Of a DNA stretch of 64,000 nucleotides, positions 16,451 to 26,085 are shown piece after piece. Made by a program: the position numbers and the translations under genes. The notes beneath the pieces are model-generated. The model was not told where the DNA came from, ran no database searches, and worked only from the letters and a program-made list of their open reading frames with translations. The stretch comes from JAVVTQ01 sp036653595 (GTDB taxonomy: Bacteria > Bacillota > Clostridia > Oscillospirales > Ruminococcaceae). Position 1 is the first letter of the stretch. Every line of letters begins with the position of its first letter. The stretch covers positions 1 to 64,000 of the forward strand of contig JAVVTQ010000007.1 of the NCBI GenBank assembly GCA_036653595.1. Reading direction: 5' to 3'.

Positions 16451-18640
16451 ATGGATGAAAAGATAAGCGGCACTATAGAAAATATAATATTCCAAAACAA
16501 GGAACGGGGCTTTTGTGTTCTCGACCTCGCGGTGGCCGACGAGCTTGTCACGGTGGTGGGCGAGCTTTTTGACGTGTCTGTCGGCGAGGAGCTTTCAGTG
16601 TGGGGCGAATACGGCACACATCCGTCGTTTGGGCGTCAGTTTAAAGCCAAGGCATTTGAACGGGTGCTGCCATCGGGTGCCGCCGCTGTCCTCAAATACC
16701 TCTCCAACGGCGCCGTCACAGGCGTCGGCCCGGCGATTGCGCGGCGAATTGTTGATGCGTTTAAGGAAGACGCGCTCTTGGTGATTGAAAAAAAGCCTGA
16801 GCTTCTCGCGGAAATAAAGGGAATATCGAGAAAAAAAGCCGACGAAATTTCCACCCAGTTTCGCCGCAAATTCGGCGTGCGCGAGATTCTGGCAAAGCTG
16901 GCGGCGCTCGGAATAGAGACATCCGATGCGCTTTCGCTTTATCGCGCGTTCGGAGAGCACACGGTGGAGCTTGTAAACAACAACCCGTACATCATCTGCG
17001 GATATCCCGCATACAAGGATTTTTCTGTCGCGGATGCTATTGCGCAGGGGCTTGGCATAGAGGGGGAGCATGTCAGCAGGCTGCGCGCGGGGCTTGTGTA
17101 TATTTTGCGCCACAACATGCAAAACGGGCACACCTGCCTGCCATCCGAAAAACTCATAGATCTCGCGAGCGATTTTCTGGAGGTTTCGCGAGACAGCGTT
17201 GAGATAGCTTTGTATGACGCTGTGGAGGAGAAAATGTTCGGCACTGCACTTGTCGACGGAGATGAGAGAACCTTCTTGAGCGAGTCGATGCGCTGCGAAA
17301 AGTATATCGCCGAAAGGCTTCTGTTTTTGAGTGAACTTGAATTTCCCGGCTCGGAGGATCCAAAGAAGATGGTGGCGGATTTTGAAAAGCGGGAGAACAT
17401 AGAGTACGAGGCCATACAGCGAGAGGCCATAATGCTGTCACTGAAGTGCGGCGCAGTTGTGATAACGGGCGGACCCGGAACAGGAAAGACAACGGCGCTC
17501 AATGCTATCATTGCGCTCTGCGAGCAGCAAGGAGACAAGGTACTCCTTGCCGCCCCCACCGGACGCGCCGCAAAGAGGCTCAACGAGCTTACAAACAGGG
17601 AGGCAAAGACGATACATAGGCTTCTCGAGGTCGATTATTCAAATCTCGACACGCTGAAATTTGTCCACGACGAGCAAAATACGCTAAAGTGCGATGTCGT
17701 GATTGTCGACGAGATGTCAATGGTGGATGTGGCTCTCTTTGAGGCGCTTCTCAAGGGAATCAATCCACAGTGCAGGCTTGTCATGGTCGGAGATTTCAAC
17801 CAGCTGCCCTCTGTCGGCGCGGGAAATCTCTTGCAGGACATAATAGACAGCGGGGTCTGCGAGACGATTGAGCTTGTAAAAATCTTCAGACAGGCGGCGC
17901 AGAGCATGATTGTCACAAATGCTCACCGCATTGTTGCGGGAGAGATGCCGGATGTGGAGACGCGAGACAGGGATTTTTTCTTCCTGCAAGCAGACAAAGA
18001 GCACGGCGCAAAGCTCATCTGCGACCTTGTGGCAGCAAGGCTGCCGCGCGCCTATAAACTCAACCCGTTTTCGGACATACAGGTGCTGACGCCGTCGCGC
18101 ATCGGCATGCTGGGCACTGTGTCGCTCAATGAGGAGCTTCGCAAGCGTCTCAACCCGCACAGCGCCGAGAAAAACGAGGTGACGGTCATGGGGGCGTTCT
18201 TCAGAGAGGGCGACCGCATCATGCAGACAAAGAACAACTATGATATAAAATGGAAGCGCGACGACAATGAGCAGGGAATCGGGATGTTTAACGGGGACAT
18301 AGGCGTGATGGAAAAGATAGACAAGCGCCTCATGACAGCGGTGTGCAGATTCGATGACAGAACAGCCACATATACATTTGAACAGCTACGGCAGCTTGAG
18401 CCGGCATACGCGGTCACGGTGCACAAAAGCCAGGGCAGCGAATTCCCGGTTGTAGTGCTGGCACTCTGCGATTTTTCCAGAAAGCTGCGATACCGCAACC
18501 TGCTATACACAGCTGTCACACGTGCGAGAAAGCTGCTTGTTATCGTAGGCGAACAGGATGCAATGAACGCGATGGTGGAGAATAACCGCCGAATGCTTCG
18601 TTTCACAGGACTGCGCGCTTTTTTGGCGAAAGAGGAGTAA
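16451..18640 (+). CDS. recD2: SF1B 5'-3' DNA helicase RecD2
   Basis: 729 residues, normal for RecD2. An N-terminal OB-like region (1-90) and helix-hairpin-helix motifs (GAVTGVGPAIARRIVDAF, AEIKGISRKKADEIS) precede the motor. The motor has Walker A GGPGTGKTTALNAI (about 338), DEMSMVD (about 420) and, near the C-terminus, AVTVHKSQGSEF and YTAVTRARKLL. It is a stand-alone RecD-like helicase acting in DNA repair without RecBC. It is joined to the next gene by a one-base gap. Confidence 0.95.
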   Translation: MDEKISGTIENIIFQNKERGFCVLDLAVADELVTVVGELFDVSVGEELSVWGEYGTHPSFGRQFKAKAFERVLPSGAAAVLKYLSNGAVTGVGPAIARRIVDAFKEDALLVIEKKPELLAEIKGISRKKADEISTQFRRKFGVREILAKLAALGIETSDALSLYRAFGEHTVELVNNNPYIICGYPAYKDFSVADAIAQGLGIEGEHVSRLRAGLVYILRHNMQNGHTCLPSEKLIDLASDFLEVSRDSVEIALYDAVEEKMFGTALVDGDERTFLSESMRCEKYIAERLLFLSELEFPGSEDPKKMVADFEKRENIEYEAIQREAIMLSLKCGAVVITGGPGTGKTTALNAIIALCEQQGDKVLLAAPTGRAAKRLNELTNREAKTIHRLLEVDYSNLDTLKFVHDEQNTLKCDVVIVDEMSMVDVALFEALLKGINPQCRLVMVGDFNQLPSVGAGNLLQDIIDSGVCETIELVKIFRQAAQSMIVTNAHRIVAGEMPDVETRDRDFFFLQADKEHGAKLICDLVAARLPRAYKLNPFSDIQVLTPSRIGMLGTVSLNEELRKRLNPHSAEKNEVTVMGAFFREGDRIMQTKNNYDIKWKRDDNEQGIGMFNGDIGVMEKIDKRLMTAVCRFDDRTATYTFEQLRQLEPAYAVTVHKSQGSEFPVVVLALCDFSRKLRYRNLLYTAVTRARKLLVIVGEQDAMNAMVENNRRMLRFTGLRAFLAKEE

Positions 18641-18641
18641 A

Positions 18642-19307
18642 ATGGACAAGTACTTGTTTTTTGCTCTCGCAGGAGACTTGGCTTTTCCGCCGAGGTGCAT
18701 GTTTTGCTCAAAGGTGATTGCATCAGGAACGGTGTGCGAGTGCGAGAGGGAGGCCTTTGTGCTCAAGTTTGCGGGTGCGCAAAGACTCGCCTCAAACGAA
18801 AATCACAGGCTCGATTTTCTCGAGTTCGCGGTTTCTTCATTCAAATACAAAGGCCCTGTAGCAAAGGCTGTTTTGGCGCATAAAGATCCAAACTCCGCAT
18901 GGATATCCTCGCGCATGGCAGAGCTTATCTGTGCCGACATAAGGGACTTTATAAAGCCACAGTGCATCGACTATGTCGTGGGAGTTCCGGGCTATTTGGG
19001 CAGCGGCGCGCACTCCAAAAGCTTGGCGTCGGAGACGGCGCGGCGATTGAGCCTTCCGGATAAAAGCAGACTGCTCGTAAAGACGCGAGCCACACAAAAA
19101 CAGCATTTATTGGCGATGAACGAGCGGACGGAAAATGTGAGAGACGCTTTTCGCACGCTGCGCACCGCAAAGCTCAGCGATTCCGTGGTGCTGCTCGTCG
19201 ACGATGTTTTGACAAGCGGAAACACGTTGTGCGAGTGCGCGAGAGCATTGAAAAAGTCGGGCTGCAAAAAAGTCATAGGCCTCACCTTTTGCAGGGCTGC
19301 CGATTGA
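18642..19307 (+). CDS. ComF-family phosphoribosyltransferase-like protein
   Basis: 221 residues. The N-terminal zinc-finger-like part has CMFCS and CECE, and the C-terminal phosphoribosyltransferase fold has the PRPP loop VVLLVDDVLTSGNTL. ComF/GntX proteins are linked to DNA uptake or late steps of DNA handling; their reaction is unknown. It begins one base after recD2 and so is translationally coupled to it. Confidence 0.9.
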   Translation: MDKYLFFALAGDLAFPPRCMFCSKVIASGTVCECEREAFVLKFAGAQRLASNENHRLDFLEFAVSSFKYKGPVAKAVLAHKDPNSAWISSRMAELICADIRDFIKPQCIDYVVGVPGYLGSGAHSKSLASETARRLSLPDKSRLLVKTRATQKQHLLAMNERTENVRDAFRTLRTAKLSDSVVLLVDDVLTSGNTLCECARALKKSGCKKVIGLTFCRAAD

Positions 19308-19329
19308 ATGCAAAACATCAAAATATCTA

Positions 19330-19358
19330 TTGATTAGTTTTGGCATATCGGATATAAT
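19330..19358 (+). promoter_or_regulatory. Sigma-A-type promoter
   Basis: TTGATT at 19330-19335 and TATAAT at 19353-19358, 17 bases apart, upstream of the small OadG-like gene. Confidence 0.75.
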
Positions 19359-19391
19359 ACTATGTATTGACGTTTTTTGGAGGATACACAA

Positions 19392-19658
19392 ATGGCAGAT
19401 GCCAAGAACATAACAGTTAACGCTATTTTTCGCGCACTGACAGGCAAGCATGAAGAAAAGAAAAAGGCCGCACCGGCTGTGTCGGTGTCCAACGGTATAC
19501 CCGCCGAGGTTGTGGCGGCAATATCCGCCGCAGTGTCATGCATGTGCAAAGAGGGCGCCGTTATCAGAGACATCAAGCGCACCCCAAAGCAGACGGCGAG
19601 TGCCGGACGCAGCTCATGGAGCACCGCGGGTCTTTTGGAAAATACGCGGGCATTTTAG
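19392..19658 (+). CDS. Small protein resembling the OadG C-terminal region
   Basis: 88 residues from an ATG eight bases after GGAGG. The middle (IPAEVVAAISAAVSCM) and the end (SSWSTAGLLENTRAF) resemble the tail of sodium-pump decarboxylase gamma subunits and the small proteins coded near biotin-dependent decarboxylases. The membrane segment normally at the N-terminus of OadG is absent, and no decarboxylase gene is nearby. It has its own promoter and terminator. Function is left open. Confidence 0.55.
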   Translation: MADAKNITVNAIFRALTGKHEEKKKAAPAVSVSNGIPAEVVAAISAAVSCMCKEGAVIRDIKRTPKQTASAGRSSWSTAGLLENTRAF

Positions 19659-19670
19659 TTTGAAGCAGAG

Positions 19671-19702
19671 CGGACAACGGGTTTCACCGTTGTCCGTTTT
19701 AT
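19671..19702 (+). terminator. Rho-independent terminator
   Basis: Ten-base perfect stem CGGACAACGG / CCGTTGTCCG followed by TTTTATT. Confidence 0.9.
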
Positions 19703-19889
19703 TGTGCAAAAAAGCCTGTGCGCAGCGCCAAAACGTTGAATTTCGCGGCGGCGGTGCAGGCATGCGAAACAGGTGCACCACAAGGAGATGCTTTTTGTCA
19801 AATTAAGTGCAAAGGTATCAAAGGTGTGCTATAATTAAAGCATTATAATTATATTGAAAATATTGGTCAATCATTGAAAAGGGCGGGAA

Positions 19890-22298
19890 ATGCAACTTAA
19901 AAACGAGTTCGTCTCACTGAGAAAAAAATATATCGAAATGTGTTTTTCCTCTCTCAACAAGGAACAGCGCAGCGCGGTTCTCAACACGGAGGGCCCTCTT
20001 TTGATATTGGCGGGAGCGGGCAGCGGAAAAACGACTGTTGTCGTCAACCGAATCCGCGGTCTTATAGACTTTGGCAATGCCTACAGCAGCGGAGACGTGT
20101 GCCGCGAGGTCACGCAAAGAGATATCGACGAGCTTGAGAACGCCATAGAGCACGGCGGGCCGCTGTCTGAGAGCTTGGTGCCGCTGATGAAAGCGGGGGG
20201 CATAAAGCCGTGGCAGATTTTGGCTATAACGTTTACAAACAAGGCGGCACAGGAGCTGAAAAGTAGGATTTGCAGCTTGTCGGGAGAGGGCGGCAGCGAT
20301 GTATTTGCCTCAACTTTTCACTCGGCATGCGTGCGCTTTTTGCGCAGGGATGCCGAGAAGCTGGGATATCCGAAGAGCTTTACAATTTACGATTCCGACG
20401 ACTCACAGCGCGTCATGAAGGAAGTTTATAAATCCGAGAATATCGACGACAAGCTGTTTGTTCCAAAGTCGGTGCTAGGAAGAATCAGCCGGCTGAAGGA
20501 CTCCATGATTTCTTGCGGCGAATTTGCAAAGACGGCGTCCGACTATCGAGACAAGGTCATAGCCACAGCCTACAGCGCTTATCAAAAAAAGTTGAAAGCT
20601 GCCGGAGCGCTGGATTTTGACGACCTCATATACTGCATGGTGGACTTGCTGGAGAAGGACGAGGAGGTTTGCTCATATTATCAGAACCGATTCAGATATA
20701 TCATGGTGGACGAGTATCAGGATACTAGCTATGCTCAGTATCGGCTGGTAAAGCTGCTTACCGGTGCAAACCGCAACATATGTGTCGTAGGTGACGACGA
20801 TCAGAGCATATATCGTTTTCGCGGCGCAACTATAGAGAATATTTTGAGCTTTGAGGAGAATTTTTCCCCTGCGACGATTGTGCGGCTTGAGCAGAATTAC
20901 CGCTCCACCGCCACGATTCTCGAAGCCGCCAACTCAGTGATAGAAAACAATGTCGGCAGAAGAGGCAAAACGCTGTGGACCGACAGCGGTGAGGGCCAAA
21001 AAATCAAGGTTTACTGCGCAGACAGCGAAACTTCCGAGGCTGCTTTTGTGGCAGGAGAAATTGTCGCTAATCAGCAAGATGGGATTCCGCTGGGAAAGCA
21101 GGCGATACTCTACAGAATGAACGCGCAGAGCAGCGCTCTGGAAAATCACTTTGCGAGAGCGGGAATACCCTATAGAATAGTGGGCGGCCTGAGGTTTTTC
21201 GACCGCGCAGAGGTCAAGGATGTCGTCGCCTATCTCAACATAATCGAAAATGTGTCGGACAATCTAAGACTTCGCAGAATCATAAACAAGCCGTCGCGCA
21301 AGATTGGCGAATCCACAGTCGAGAAGATTGTTGAAATATCAGATTCACTGGGAATACCGATGATAGAAATCATCAAAAACTGTGAGAATTACCCTTCGCT
21401 CACGCGAGCAAAAACTTCACTCGCAAACTTTTGCGAGATATACGATGATTTGTGTAAAAAATACGAGGAGTCGGATTCTCTCACCGACTTTGCCAACTAT
21501 CTCATAGAGCGCACAGGCTACAAGCAGATGCTCGGTGATATGGAGGATGAGGGCGAGGCAAAGCTCGAAAACGTGGGAGAGCTTATATCGAACATAAGGA
21601 GCTTCGAAAAGGAAAATGGCAAGGATTTGCCTCTGTTTCTCGAGGAGATTGCGCTTGTGTCGTCCATTGACAGCTATGACCCCGCAGCGGACGCGGTCAC
21701 GCTCATGACGCTTCACACGGCAAAGGGACTCGAATTCGACTGCGTGTACATAGTCGGAATGGAGGAGGGAATATTCCCAGGAGAGCAGGCTCGCTACAGC
21801 GCCGATGATATTGAGGAAGAGCGCAGGCTTGCATATGTCGGAATAACGCGCGCAAGGAAACGGCTGTGCCTTTCCCACTGCACGATGAGAATGCTCTTTG
21901 GCACAACTCGCCGCAACAGACCGTCGCGGTTTCTAGAGGAAATAAAGCAGGAGCTTGTAGAGCCGCTTGGACTTGACAAGGACGCTTGGCAGCGCGATCC
22001 CTATTCTCAGATAGCACAGCAGGAGGCACGCCCCGCACGCCCACAGCGCAAGCCGCGCGGCAGTGTAAAGCTCAGCTCTTCTTCGACGCTTAGCAATAAT
22101 GCGCCAAAGCCCAGGGCGAGTGGCTCTGATATGCGCTTTAAGCCGGGGGACACGGTCGCACACAAGGTATTCGGAAACGGACAGGTTCTGTCCTCAGCAC
22201 CGCTGGGCGGAGATCTTCTGTTGGAAATTAAGTTTGAAAAATACGGCATAAAAAAGACAATGGCAAATTATGCGCCGCTTACAAAGCTCGATTCGTGA
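19890..22298 (+). CDS. pcrA: UvrD/Rep-family DNA helicase PcrA
   Basis: 802 residues, a little longer than typical PcrA. SF1A motifs: LNKEQRSAVLNTEGPLLILA, Walker A GAGSGKTTVVVNR, ITFTNKAAQELKSR, VDEYQDT, VGDDDQSIYRFRGA, LEQNYRS, LMTLHTAKGLEFD and YVGITRARKRL. The C-terminal 60 residues (FKPGDTVAHKVFGNGQVL) form the Tudor-like domain that contacts RNA polymerase in PcrA. An acidic insertion at about 65-95, between Walker A and motif Ia, is somewhat longer than usual. The ATG follows GGGCGGGAA. Confidence 0.95.
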   Translation: MQLKNEFVSLRKKYIEMCFSSLNKEQRSAVLNTEGPLLILAGAGSGKTTVVVNRIRGLIDFGNAYSSGDVCREVTQRDIDELENAIEHGGPLSESLVPLMKAGGIKPWQILAITFTNKAAQELKSRICSLSGEGGSDVFASTFHSACVRFLRRDAEKLGYPKSFTIYDSDDSQRVMKEVYKSENIDDKLFVPKSVLGRISRLKDSMISCGEFAKTASDYRDKVIATAYSAYQKKLKAAGALDFDDLIYCMVDLLEKDEEVCSYYQNRFRYIMVDEYQDTSYAQYRLVKLLTGANRNICVVGDDDQSIYRFRGATIENILSFEENFSPATIVRLEQNYRSTATILEAANSVIENNVGRRGKTLWTDSGEGQKIKVYCADSETSEAAFVAGEIVANQQDGIPLGKQAILYRMNAQSSALENHFARAGIPYRIVGGLRFFDRAEVKDVVAYLNIIENVSDNLRLRRIINKPSRKIGESTVEKIVEISDSLGIPMIEIIKNCENYPSLTRAKTSLANFCEIYDDLCKKYEESDSLTDFANYLIERTGYKQMLGDMEDEGEAKLENVGELISNIRSFEKENGKDLPLFLEEIALVSSIDSYDPAADAVTLMTLHTAKGLEFDCVYIVGMEEGIFPGEQARYSADDIEEERRLAYVGITRARKRLCLSHCTMRMLFGTTRRNRPSRFLEEIKQELVEPLGLDKDAWQRDPYSQIAQQEARPARPQRKPRGSVKLSSSSTLSNNAPKPRASGSDMRFKPGDTVAHKVFGNGQVLSSAPLGGDLLLEIKFEKYGIKKTMANYAPLTKLDS

Positions 22299-22306
22299 GG
22301 TAAAAT

Positions 22307-23092
22307 ATGAAAGTATATCTTTTGGCATACACGGGTTCGCCGGAAAAAATAGTTGCCTCAGCCGCAAAGCTCTGCTACTCGAACTCCGAGGTTCCGGCGC
22401 TGCTCGACGGCCTGACTGAGGAAAAAGCACGGGAATTTGTGGACATGCTCTCCACTTTAGGCCACCAAAGTCCGATTGAGCACGCGAGCTTTACTTTTGG
22501 AATTGAGGGTGTGTCGCGCTCACTGCTCGCCCAGCTGACACGTCACAGAATAGCGTCTTACAGCGTTCAGAGCCAGCGCTATGTGCGGCTTGAGGATTTT
22601 AAATATGTCATTCCGCCGGAGATTGCAGGCGATGACCGCGCGCTTTTGCTGTACGAAGAGGCTATGCGCCGCGATGCCGAAACGTATTGCGAGTTGACGG
22701 AAATTCTAAAGAAAAAACACATAAAGAAATATCTCGACAGCGGCCTTTCCGAAAAGGCAGCGACGTCAAAAGCCATAAGGGACAGCATTGAGGACGCGCG
22801 TTTTGTTTTGCCAAACGCCTGCGAGACAAAGCTGGTTATGACAATGAATGCGCGCGAGCTGCAAAACTTTTTCAAACAGCGCTGCTGCAACAGGGCGCAG
22901 TGGGAGATACGTGCGCTCGCAGACGAAATCTTGAAGCTCTGCTATAGCGTCGCCCCTTCGCTCTTTAAAATGAGCGGGCCGCCCTGCGTTTCGGGCGCCT
23001 GCACCGAGGGAAAAATGTCGTGCGGTAAATCCGCCGAGGTGCAAAAGCACTGTGCACGGCTAAAAGGGGAGACACAATGCACGGAAAACTGA
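22307..23092 (+). CDS. thyX: FAD-dependent thymidylate synthase
   Basis: 261 residues. It contains the ThyX signature RHR-x7-S (RHRIASYSVQS) followed by QRY, and the substrate helix ELQNFFKQRC. It converts dUMP to dTMP using methylene-tetrahydrofolate and FAD/NADPH. No thyA is present in the window. It begins eight bases after pcrA and overlaps the thymidylate kinase gene by 16 bases. Confidence 0.96.
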   Translation: MKVYLLAYTGSPEKIVASAAKLCYSNSEVPALLDGLTEEKAREFVDMLSTLGHQSPIEHASFTFGIEGVSRSLLAQLTRHRIASYSVQSQRYVRLEDFKYVIPPEIAGDDRALLLYEEAMRRDAETYCELTEILKKKHIKKYLDSGLSEKAATSKAIRDSIEDARFVLPNACETKLVMTMNARELQNFFKQRCCNRAQWEIRALADEILKLCYSVAPSLFKMSGPPCVSGACTEGKMSCGKSAEVQKHCARLKGETQCTEN

Positions 23093-23742
23093 TTGTTATC
23101 GAGGGACTCGACGGCAGCGGAAAAGCCACACAGACAAAGCTTCTTTTGGAGGCGCTTAAAAAAGAACGCGGCAACGTAGACACCGTGAGCTTTCCCGACT
23201 ATGACAGCGATTCGTCGGCGCTTGTGCGCATGTATTTGGGCGGGCAATTCGGTGAACATCCAAATGATGTAAACTCTTATGCCGCGTCGGTTTTTTATGC
23301 GGTGGACAGATACGCCAGCTTTAAGGTAAAATGGGAAAAAGCGTATGAGAGCGGTGTGATTTTTGTCGCAGACAGGTATACAACCTCAAATGCGCTGTAC
23401 CAAATGGCAAAGCTCGAAAAGTCTCAATGGGATGGGTACATGGATTGGCTTTTTGACTTTGAGTATGGAAAGCTCGGAATCCCGCGCCCTGATCTTGTGA
23501 TTTTTTTGAGCATGAGTCCGTTTACCAGCGAAAGACTTATGAACAACAGATATGGCGGGGACGACTCGAAAAAGGACATTCATGAAAAATATATAGACTA
23601 TCAAAAAAAAAGCAGAGAGGCCGCGCTGTACTGTGCAAAATGCAACGGTTGGAAGACAATCGAATGTGACGCTGACGGCACGCTGCGCTCGGCGCAGGAT
23701 ATCGCGGTCGATGTGAGAAAAGCAGCTTTGGAGGAATTGTAA
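23077..23742 (+). CDS. tmk: Thymidylate kinase
   Basis: 221 residues. P-loop GLDGSGKATQT at about 10-20, DRYTTSNALYQ in the base- and magnesium-binding region, and YGGDDSKKDIHEKY in the lid area. It phosphorylates dTMP to dTDP. The start lies inside the end of thyX, so the two consecutive steps to dTTP are translationally coupled. The P-loop has GSGKAT rather than the more common GSGKTT. Confidence 0.92.
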   Translation: MHGKLIVIEGLDGSGKATQTKLLLEALKKERGNVDTVSFPDYDSDSSALVRMYLGGQFGEHPNDVNSYAASVFYAVDRYASFKVKWEKAYESGVIFVADRYTTSNALYQMAKLEKSQWDGYMDWLFDFEYGKLGIPRPDLVIFLSMSPFTSERLMNNRYGGDDSKKDIHEKYIDYQKKSREAALYCAKCNGWKTIECDADGTLRSAQDIAVDVRKAALEEL

Positions 23743-23747
23743 TATTT

Positions 23748-24638
23748 ATGCTGGAATTTAAACCGCTGTCGGAGGACGACTGTCCCCGATTACGCACTAT
23801 ACTCACAAACGCGCCCGACAGGGGATGCGAATACACGCTGGGAAACCTCTTTATTTGGCGAAAACACTATGCAACCACCATGGCCAGCTGCCATGAAGCG
23901 GCTTTGATCAGATTTGAAAAGGATGCCCACGCATATCTTTTTCCGGTTGGCACAGGCTGCGATATCAAAAATGTCATCGACGAGCTGGTTGAGGAGAACA
24001 GAAAAAACAAGGAAAAATTCAGAATAATTGCGGCGCGCAAGGAGGACTGCGATTTGTTGGAGAGTCTGTTTCCCGACAAGTTCAAATATCATCTGACGCG
24101 CGATTATGCTGAATATGTGTACAATACAGAGGATTTGGCTGAGCTTGTGGGGAAGAAATTTCACTCAAAGCGCAATTTTATCAGCAGATTTACAGCAGAG
24201 CACCCCGACTATGAATTTTGCGAAATCACGAGGGAAAACCTTGCGCAGGTGTGCGAAATGAACAACCTGTGGTACGAGGAGAACCTGACTAGCGACAACG
24301 ACGGGCTAGCCGAGGAGCGCATTGCGGCAAGCGTTGCGCTGGAAAGTATGTTTGACATCGGATTGGTCGGAGGCTTTATAAAGTCGAATGACAGGATACT
24401 CGCCTACTCAATCGGCGAACCCATAAATGAAAACACCTTCTGCGTCCATATTGAAAAAGCTTTTCACGAAATAATAGGTGCATACGCGATTATAAACCGT
24501 GATTTTGTGAGACATTTCTGCAAAGACTATATGTATGTGAACCGTGAGGATGATGTCGGCGATGAGGGTTTGAGACGCGCCAAGCTGTCCTATAATCCGG
24601 CCATAATAACAGAAAAATATGTGGTGGAAGAAAAATGA
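23748..24638 (+). CDS. DUF2156-type acyltransferase-fold protein
   Basis: 296 residues opening with LEFKPLSEDDCPRLRTIL and YTLGNLFIWRKHY, characteristic of the DUF2156 family, which has two GNAT-like lobes and is related to the catalytic half of phosphatidylglycerol lysyltransferases. Further family features are KKFHSKRNFISRF in the middle and HIEKAFHEIIGAYAIINRDF near the end. No membrane domain is present, so it is probably a cytoplasmic aminoacyl- or acyl-transferase of unknown substrate. It overlaps the next GNAT gene through ATGA. Confidence 0.82.
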   Translation: MLEFKPLSEDDCPRLRTILTNAPDRGCEYTLGNLFIWRKHYATTMASCHEAALIRFEKDAHAYLFPVGTGCDIKNVIDELVEENRKNKEKFRIIAARKEDCDLLESLFPDKFKYHLTRDYAEYVYNTEDLAELVGKKFHSKRNFISRFTAEHPDYEFCEITRENLAQVCEMNNLWYEENLTSDNDGLAEERIAASVALESMFDIGLVGGFIKSNDRILAYSIGEPINENTFCVHIEKAFHEIIGAYAIINRDFVRHFCKDYMYVNREDDVGDEGLRRAKLSYNPAIITEKYVVEEK

Positions 24639-25507
24639 TTCGATTTGCAACTGAACTGGATATTCCCAAACTCAAGGACATATGGGAGGACTGCTTTGAC
24701 GATCCCCTCAACTATGTTGACTTTATCTTTGACCGCGTCTCAAATCCGGCGGATACGCTTGTGTTTGAGATAAACGGAAAGATTGTGTCGATGGTGACGC
24801 TTATACCGGTGAAGTTCAGCTACGGCGAGGAATATGTAAACTGTGTTTATATTTATGGCGCCGCGACCACAAAGCAGTACCAAAACCGCGGCCTTATGAC
24901 GAAGCTTCTCGCACAGGCCGAGGACATATCGCGCAGCCGCGGAGCAGAGCTTTGCGTGCTTGTTCCGGGCGAGACATATCTCTACAAATACTACAAGGAC
25001 CGCGGCTACAGCAGCGACTTTAATGTCCGCGAGGTTGTGCTGAAGTCGGGGATGATAAATTCCAAATTCGAAGCGGAGACGCCCGTCGAGTACGACACCA
25101 TTTCTGCGAGCAACCTATACGATATAAGAAAAAAATGCCTTTCCTCCATTCCATACATCGAGTGGACGGCAAAGCAGTTGGAGTTTGTCATAGACGATGC
25201 CCTGATATACGGGGACCATGTCGCCAGCTATTTTGGGGACAAGGGAAGAAGCTATGCTTTTTACAGCATGCGAAAAAAAACGCTTTACATCAAGGAATGC
25301 TGCGGCACCACCGAGGAAAGCGAGCTGCTTTTGATAAAGGACATTGTCATGACACATACGCCCAAGAAAGTGCTTTTTCACTTGCCGATGAACGCAGAGC
25401 TGTTCAAGTATGAGGGCGAAGTGGTGCGGTGCGGCATGTCAAAACCTCTGAATATCAATGCGTTTATGCGCGACCTCGGACCGTATATGAATCTTATGCT
25501 GGACTAA
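24635..25507 (+). CDS. GNAT-family N-acetyltransferase
   Basis: 290 residues. The acetyl-CoA-binding segment is in the N-terminal half (YGAATTKQYQNRGLMTKLLAQA), followed by YKYYKDRGYSSDF. The C-terminal half looks like the second lobe of Eis-like acetyltransferases. Substrate unknown. The start codon overlaps the stop of the preceding GNAT-fold gene, so the two probably act together or on related substrates. Confidence 0.85.
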   Translation: MIRFATELDIPKLKDIWEDCFDDPLNYVDFIFDRVSNPADTLVFEINGKIVSMVTLIPVKFSYGEEYVNCVYIYGAATTKQYQNRGLMTKLLAQAEDISRSRGAELCVLVPGETYLYKYYKDRGYSSDFNVREVVLKSGMINSKFEAETPVEYDTISASNLYDIRKKCLSSIPYIEWTAKQLEFVIDDALIYGDHVASYFGDKGRSYAFYSMRKKTLYIKECCGTTEESELLLIKDIVMTHTPKKVLFHLPMNAELFKYEGEVVRCGMSKPLNINAFMRDLGPYMNLMLD

Positions 25508-25527
25508 AATCGAAAGGAGAGATTATT

Positions 25528-26082
25528 GTGGTATATGTGTTTCTTGCGGATGGCTTTGAGGAAATCGAAGCGATAACGCCCATAGATCTTTTGCAGAGGG
25601 CGGGTATAAAGGTGACAATTGTCGGAATAGGCAGCACAACTCCGACAGGGTCGCACGGAATTTCCGTGATGGCGGACATTTCGGATGACCTGTTTTTTCC
25701 TAAGAATGACATAGACGCCATAGTGCTTCCGGGCGGCATGCCGGGCACGAGGAATCTTGAGGCGAGCGACACTGTAAAGCGCGCCGCAAAGCTGGCTTTT
25801 GGAGGTGTCGATATAACGGTTGCCGCCATATGTGCGGCGCCCATAATTTTGGCGCATCTCGACTTACTCAAGGAAAAAAAGGCGACTGTTTATCCGACTT
25901 TCAAAGACGAGCTCGGTGACAATTATGTCACGGACGATGTTGTGTACGACGCCCCATACCTTACGGCCAGCTCGGCCGGCCATGCAATTGACTTTTCACT
26001 CAAACTCATCGAAATTATTAAGGGTAAACCGGCGGCGACGGCTGTCGCCGAATCTATATGCTATAAAAATTTGGGAGAATAA
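25528..26082 (+). CDS. DJ-1/PfpI-family protein
   Basis: 184 residues from a GTG start preceded by AAAGGAG; longer frames overlap the acetyltransferase gene. DJ-1 features: VYVFLADGFEEIEAITPID at the start with the conserved Glu, LPGGMPGT, and the nucleophile-elbow cysteine in AAICAAPIILA, ending with TASSAGHAIDFSL. Such proteins are reported as redox sensors, glyoxalases or deglycases; which applies cannot be told. It is four bases from mltG. Confidence 0.9.
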   Translation: MVYVFLADGFEEIEAITPIDLLQRAGIKVTIVGIGSTTPTGSHGISVMADISDDLFFPKNDIDAIVLPGGMPGTRNLEASDTVKRAAKLAFGGVDITVAAICAAPIILAHLDLLKEKKATVYPTFKDELGDNYVTDDVVYDAPYLTASSAGHAIDFSLKLIEIIKGKPAATAVAESICYKNLGE

Positions 26083-26085
26083 GAT

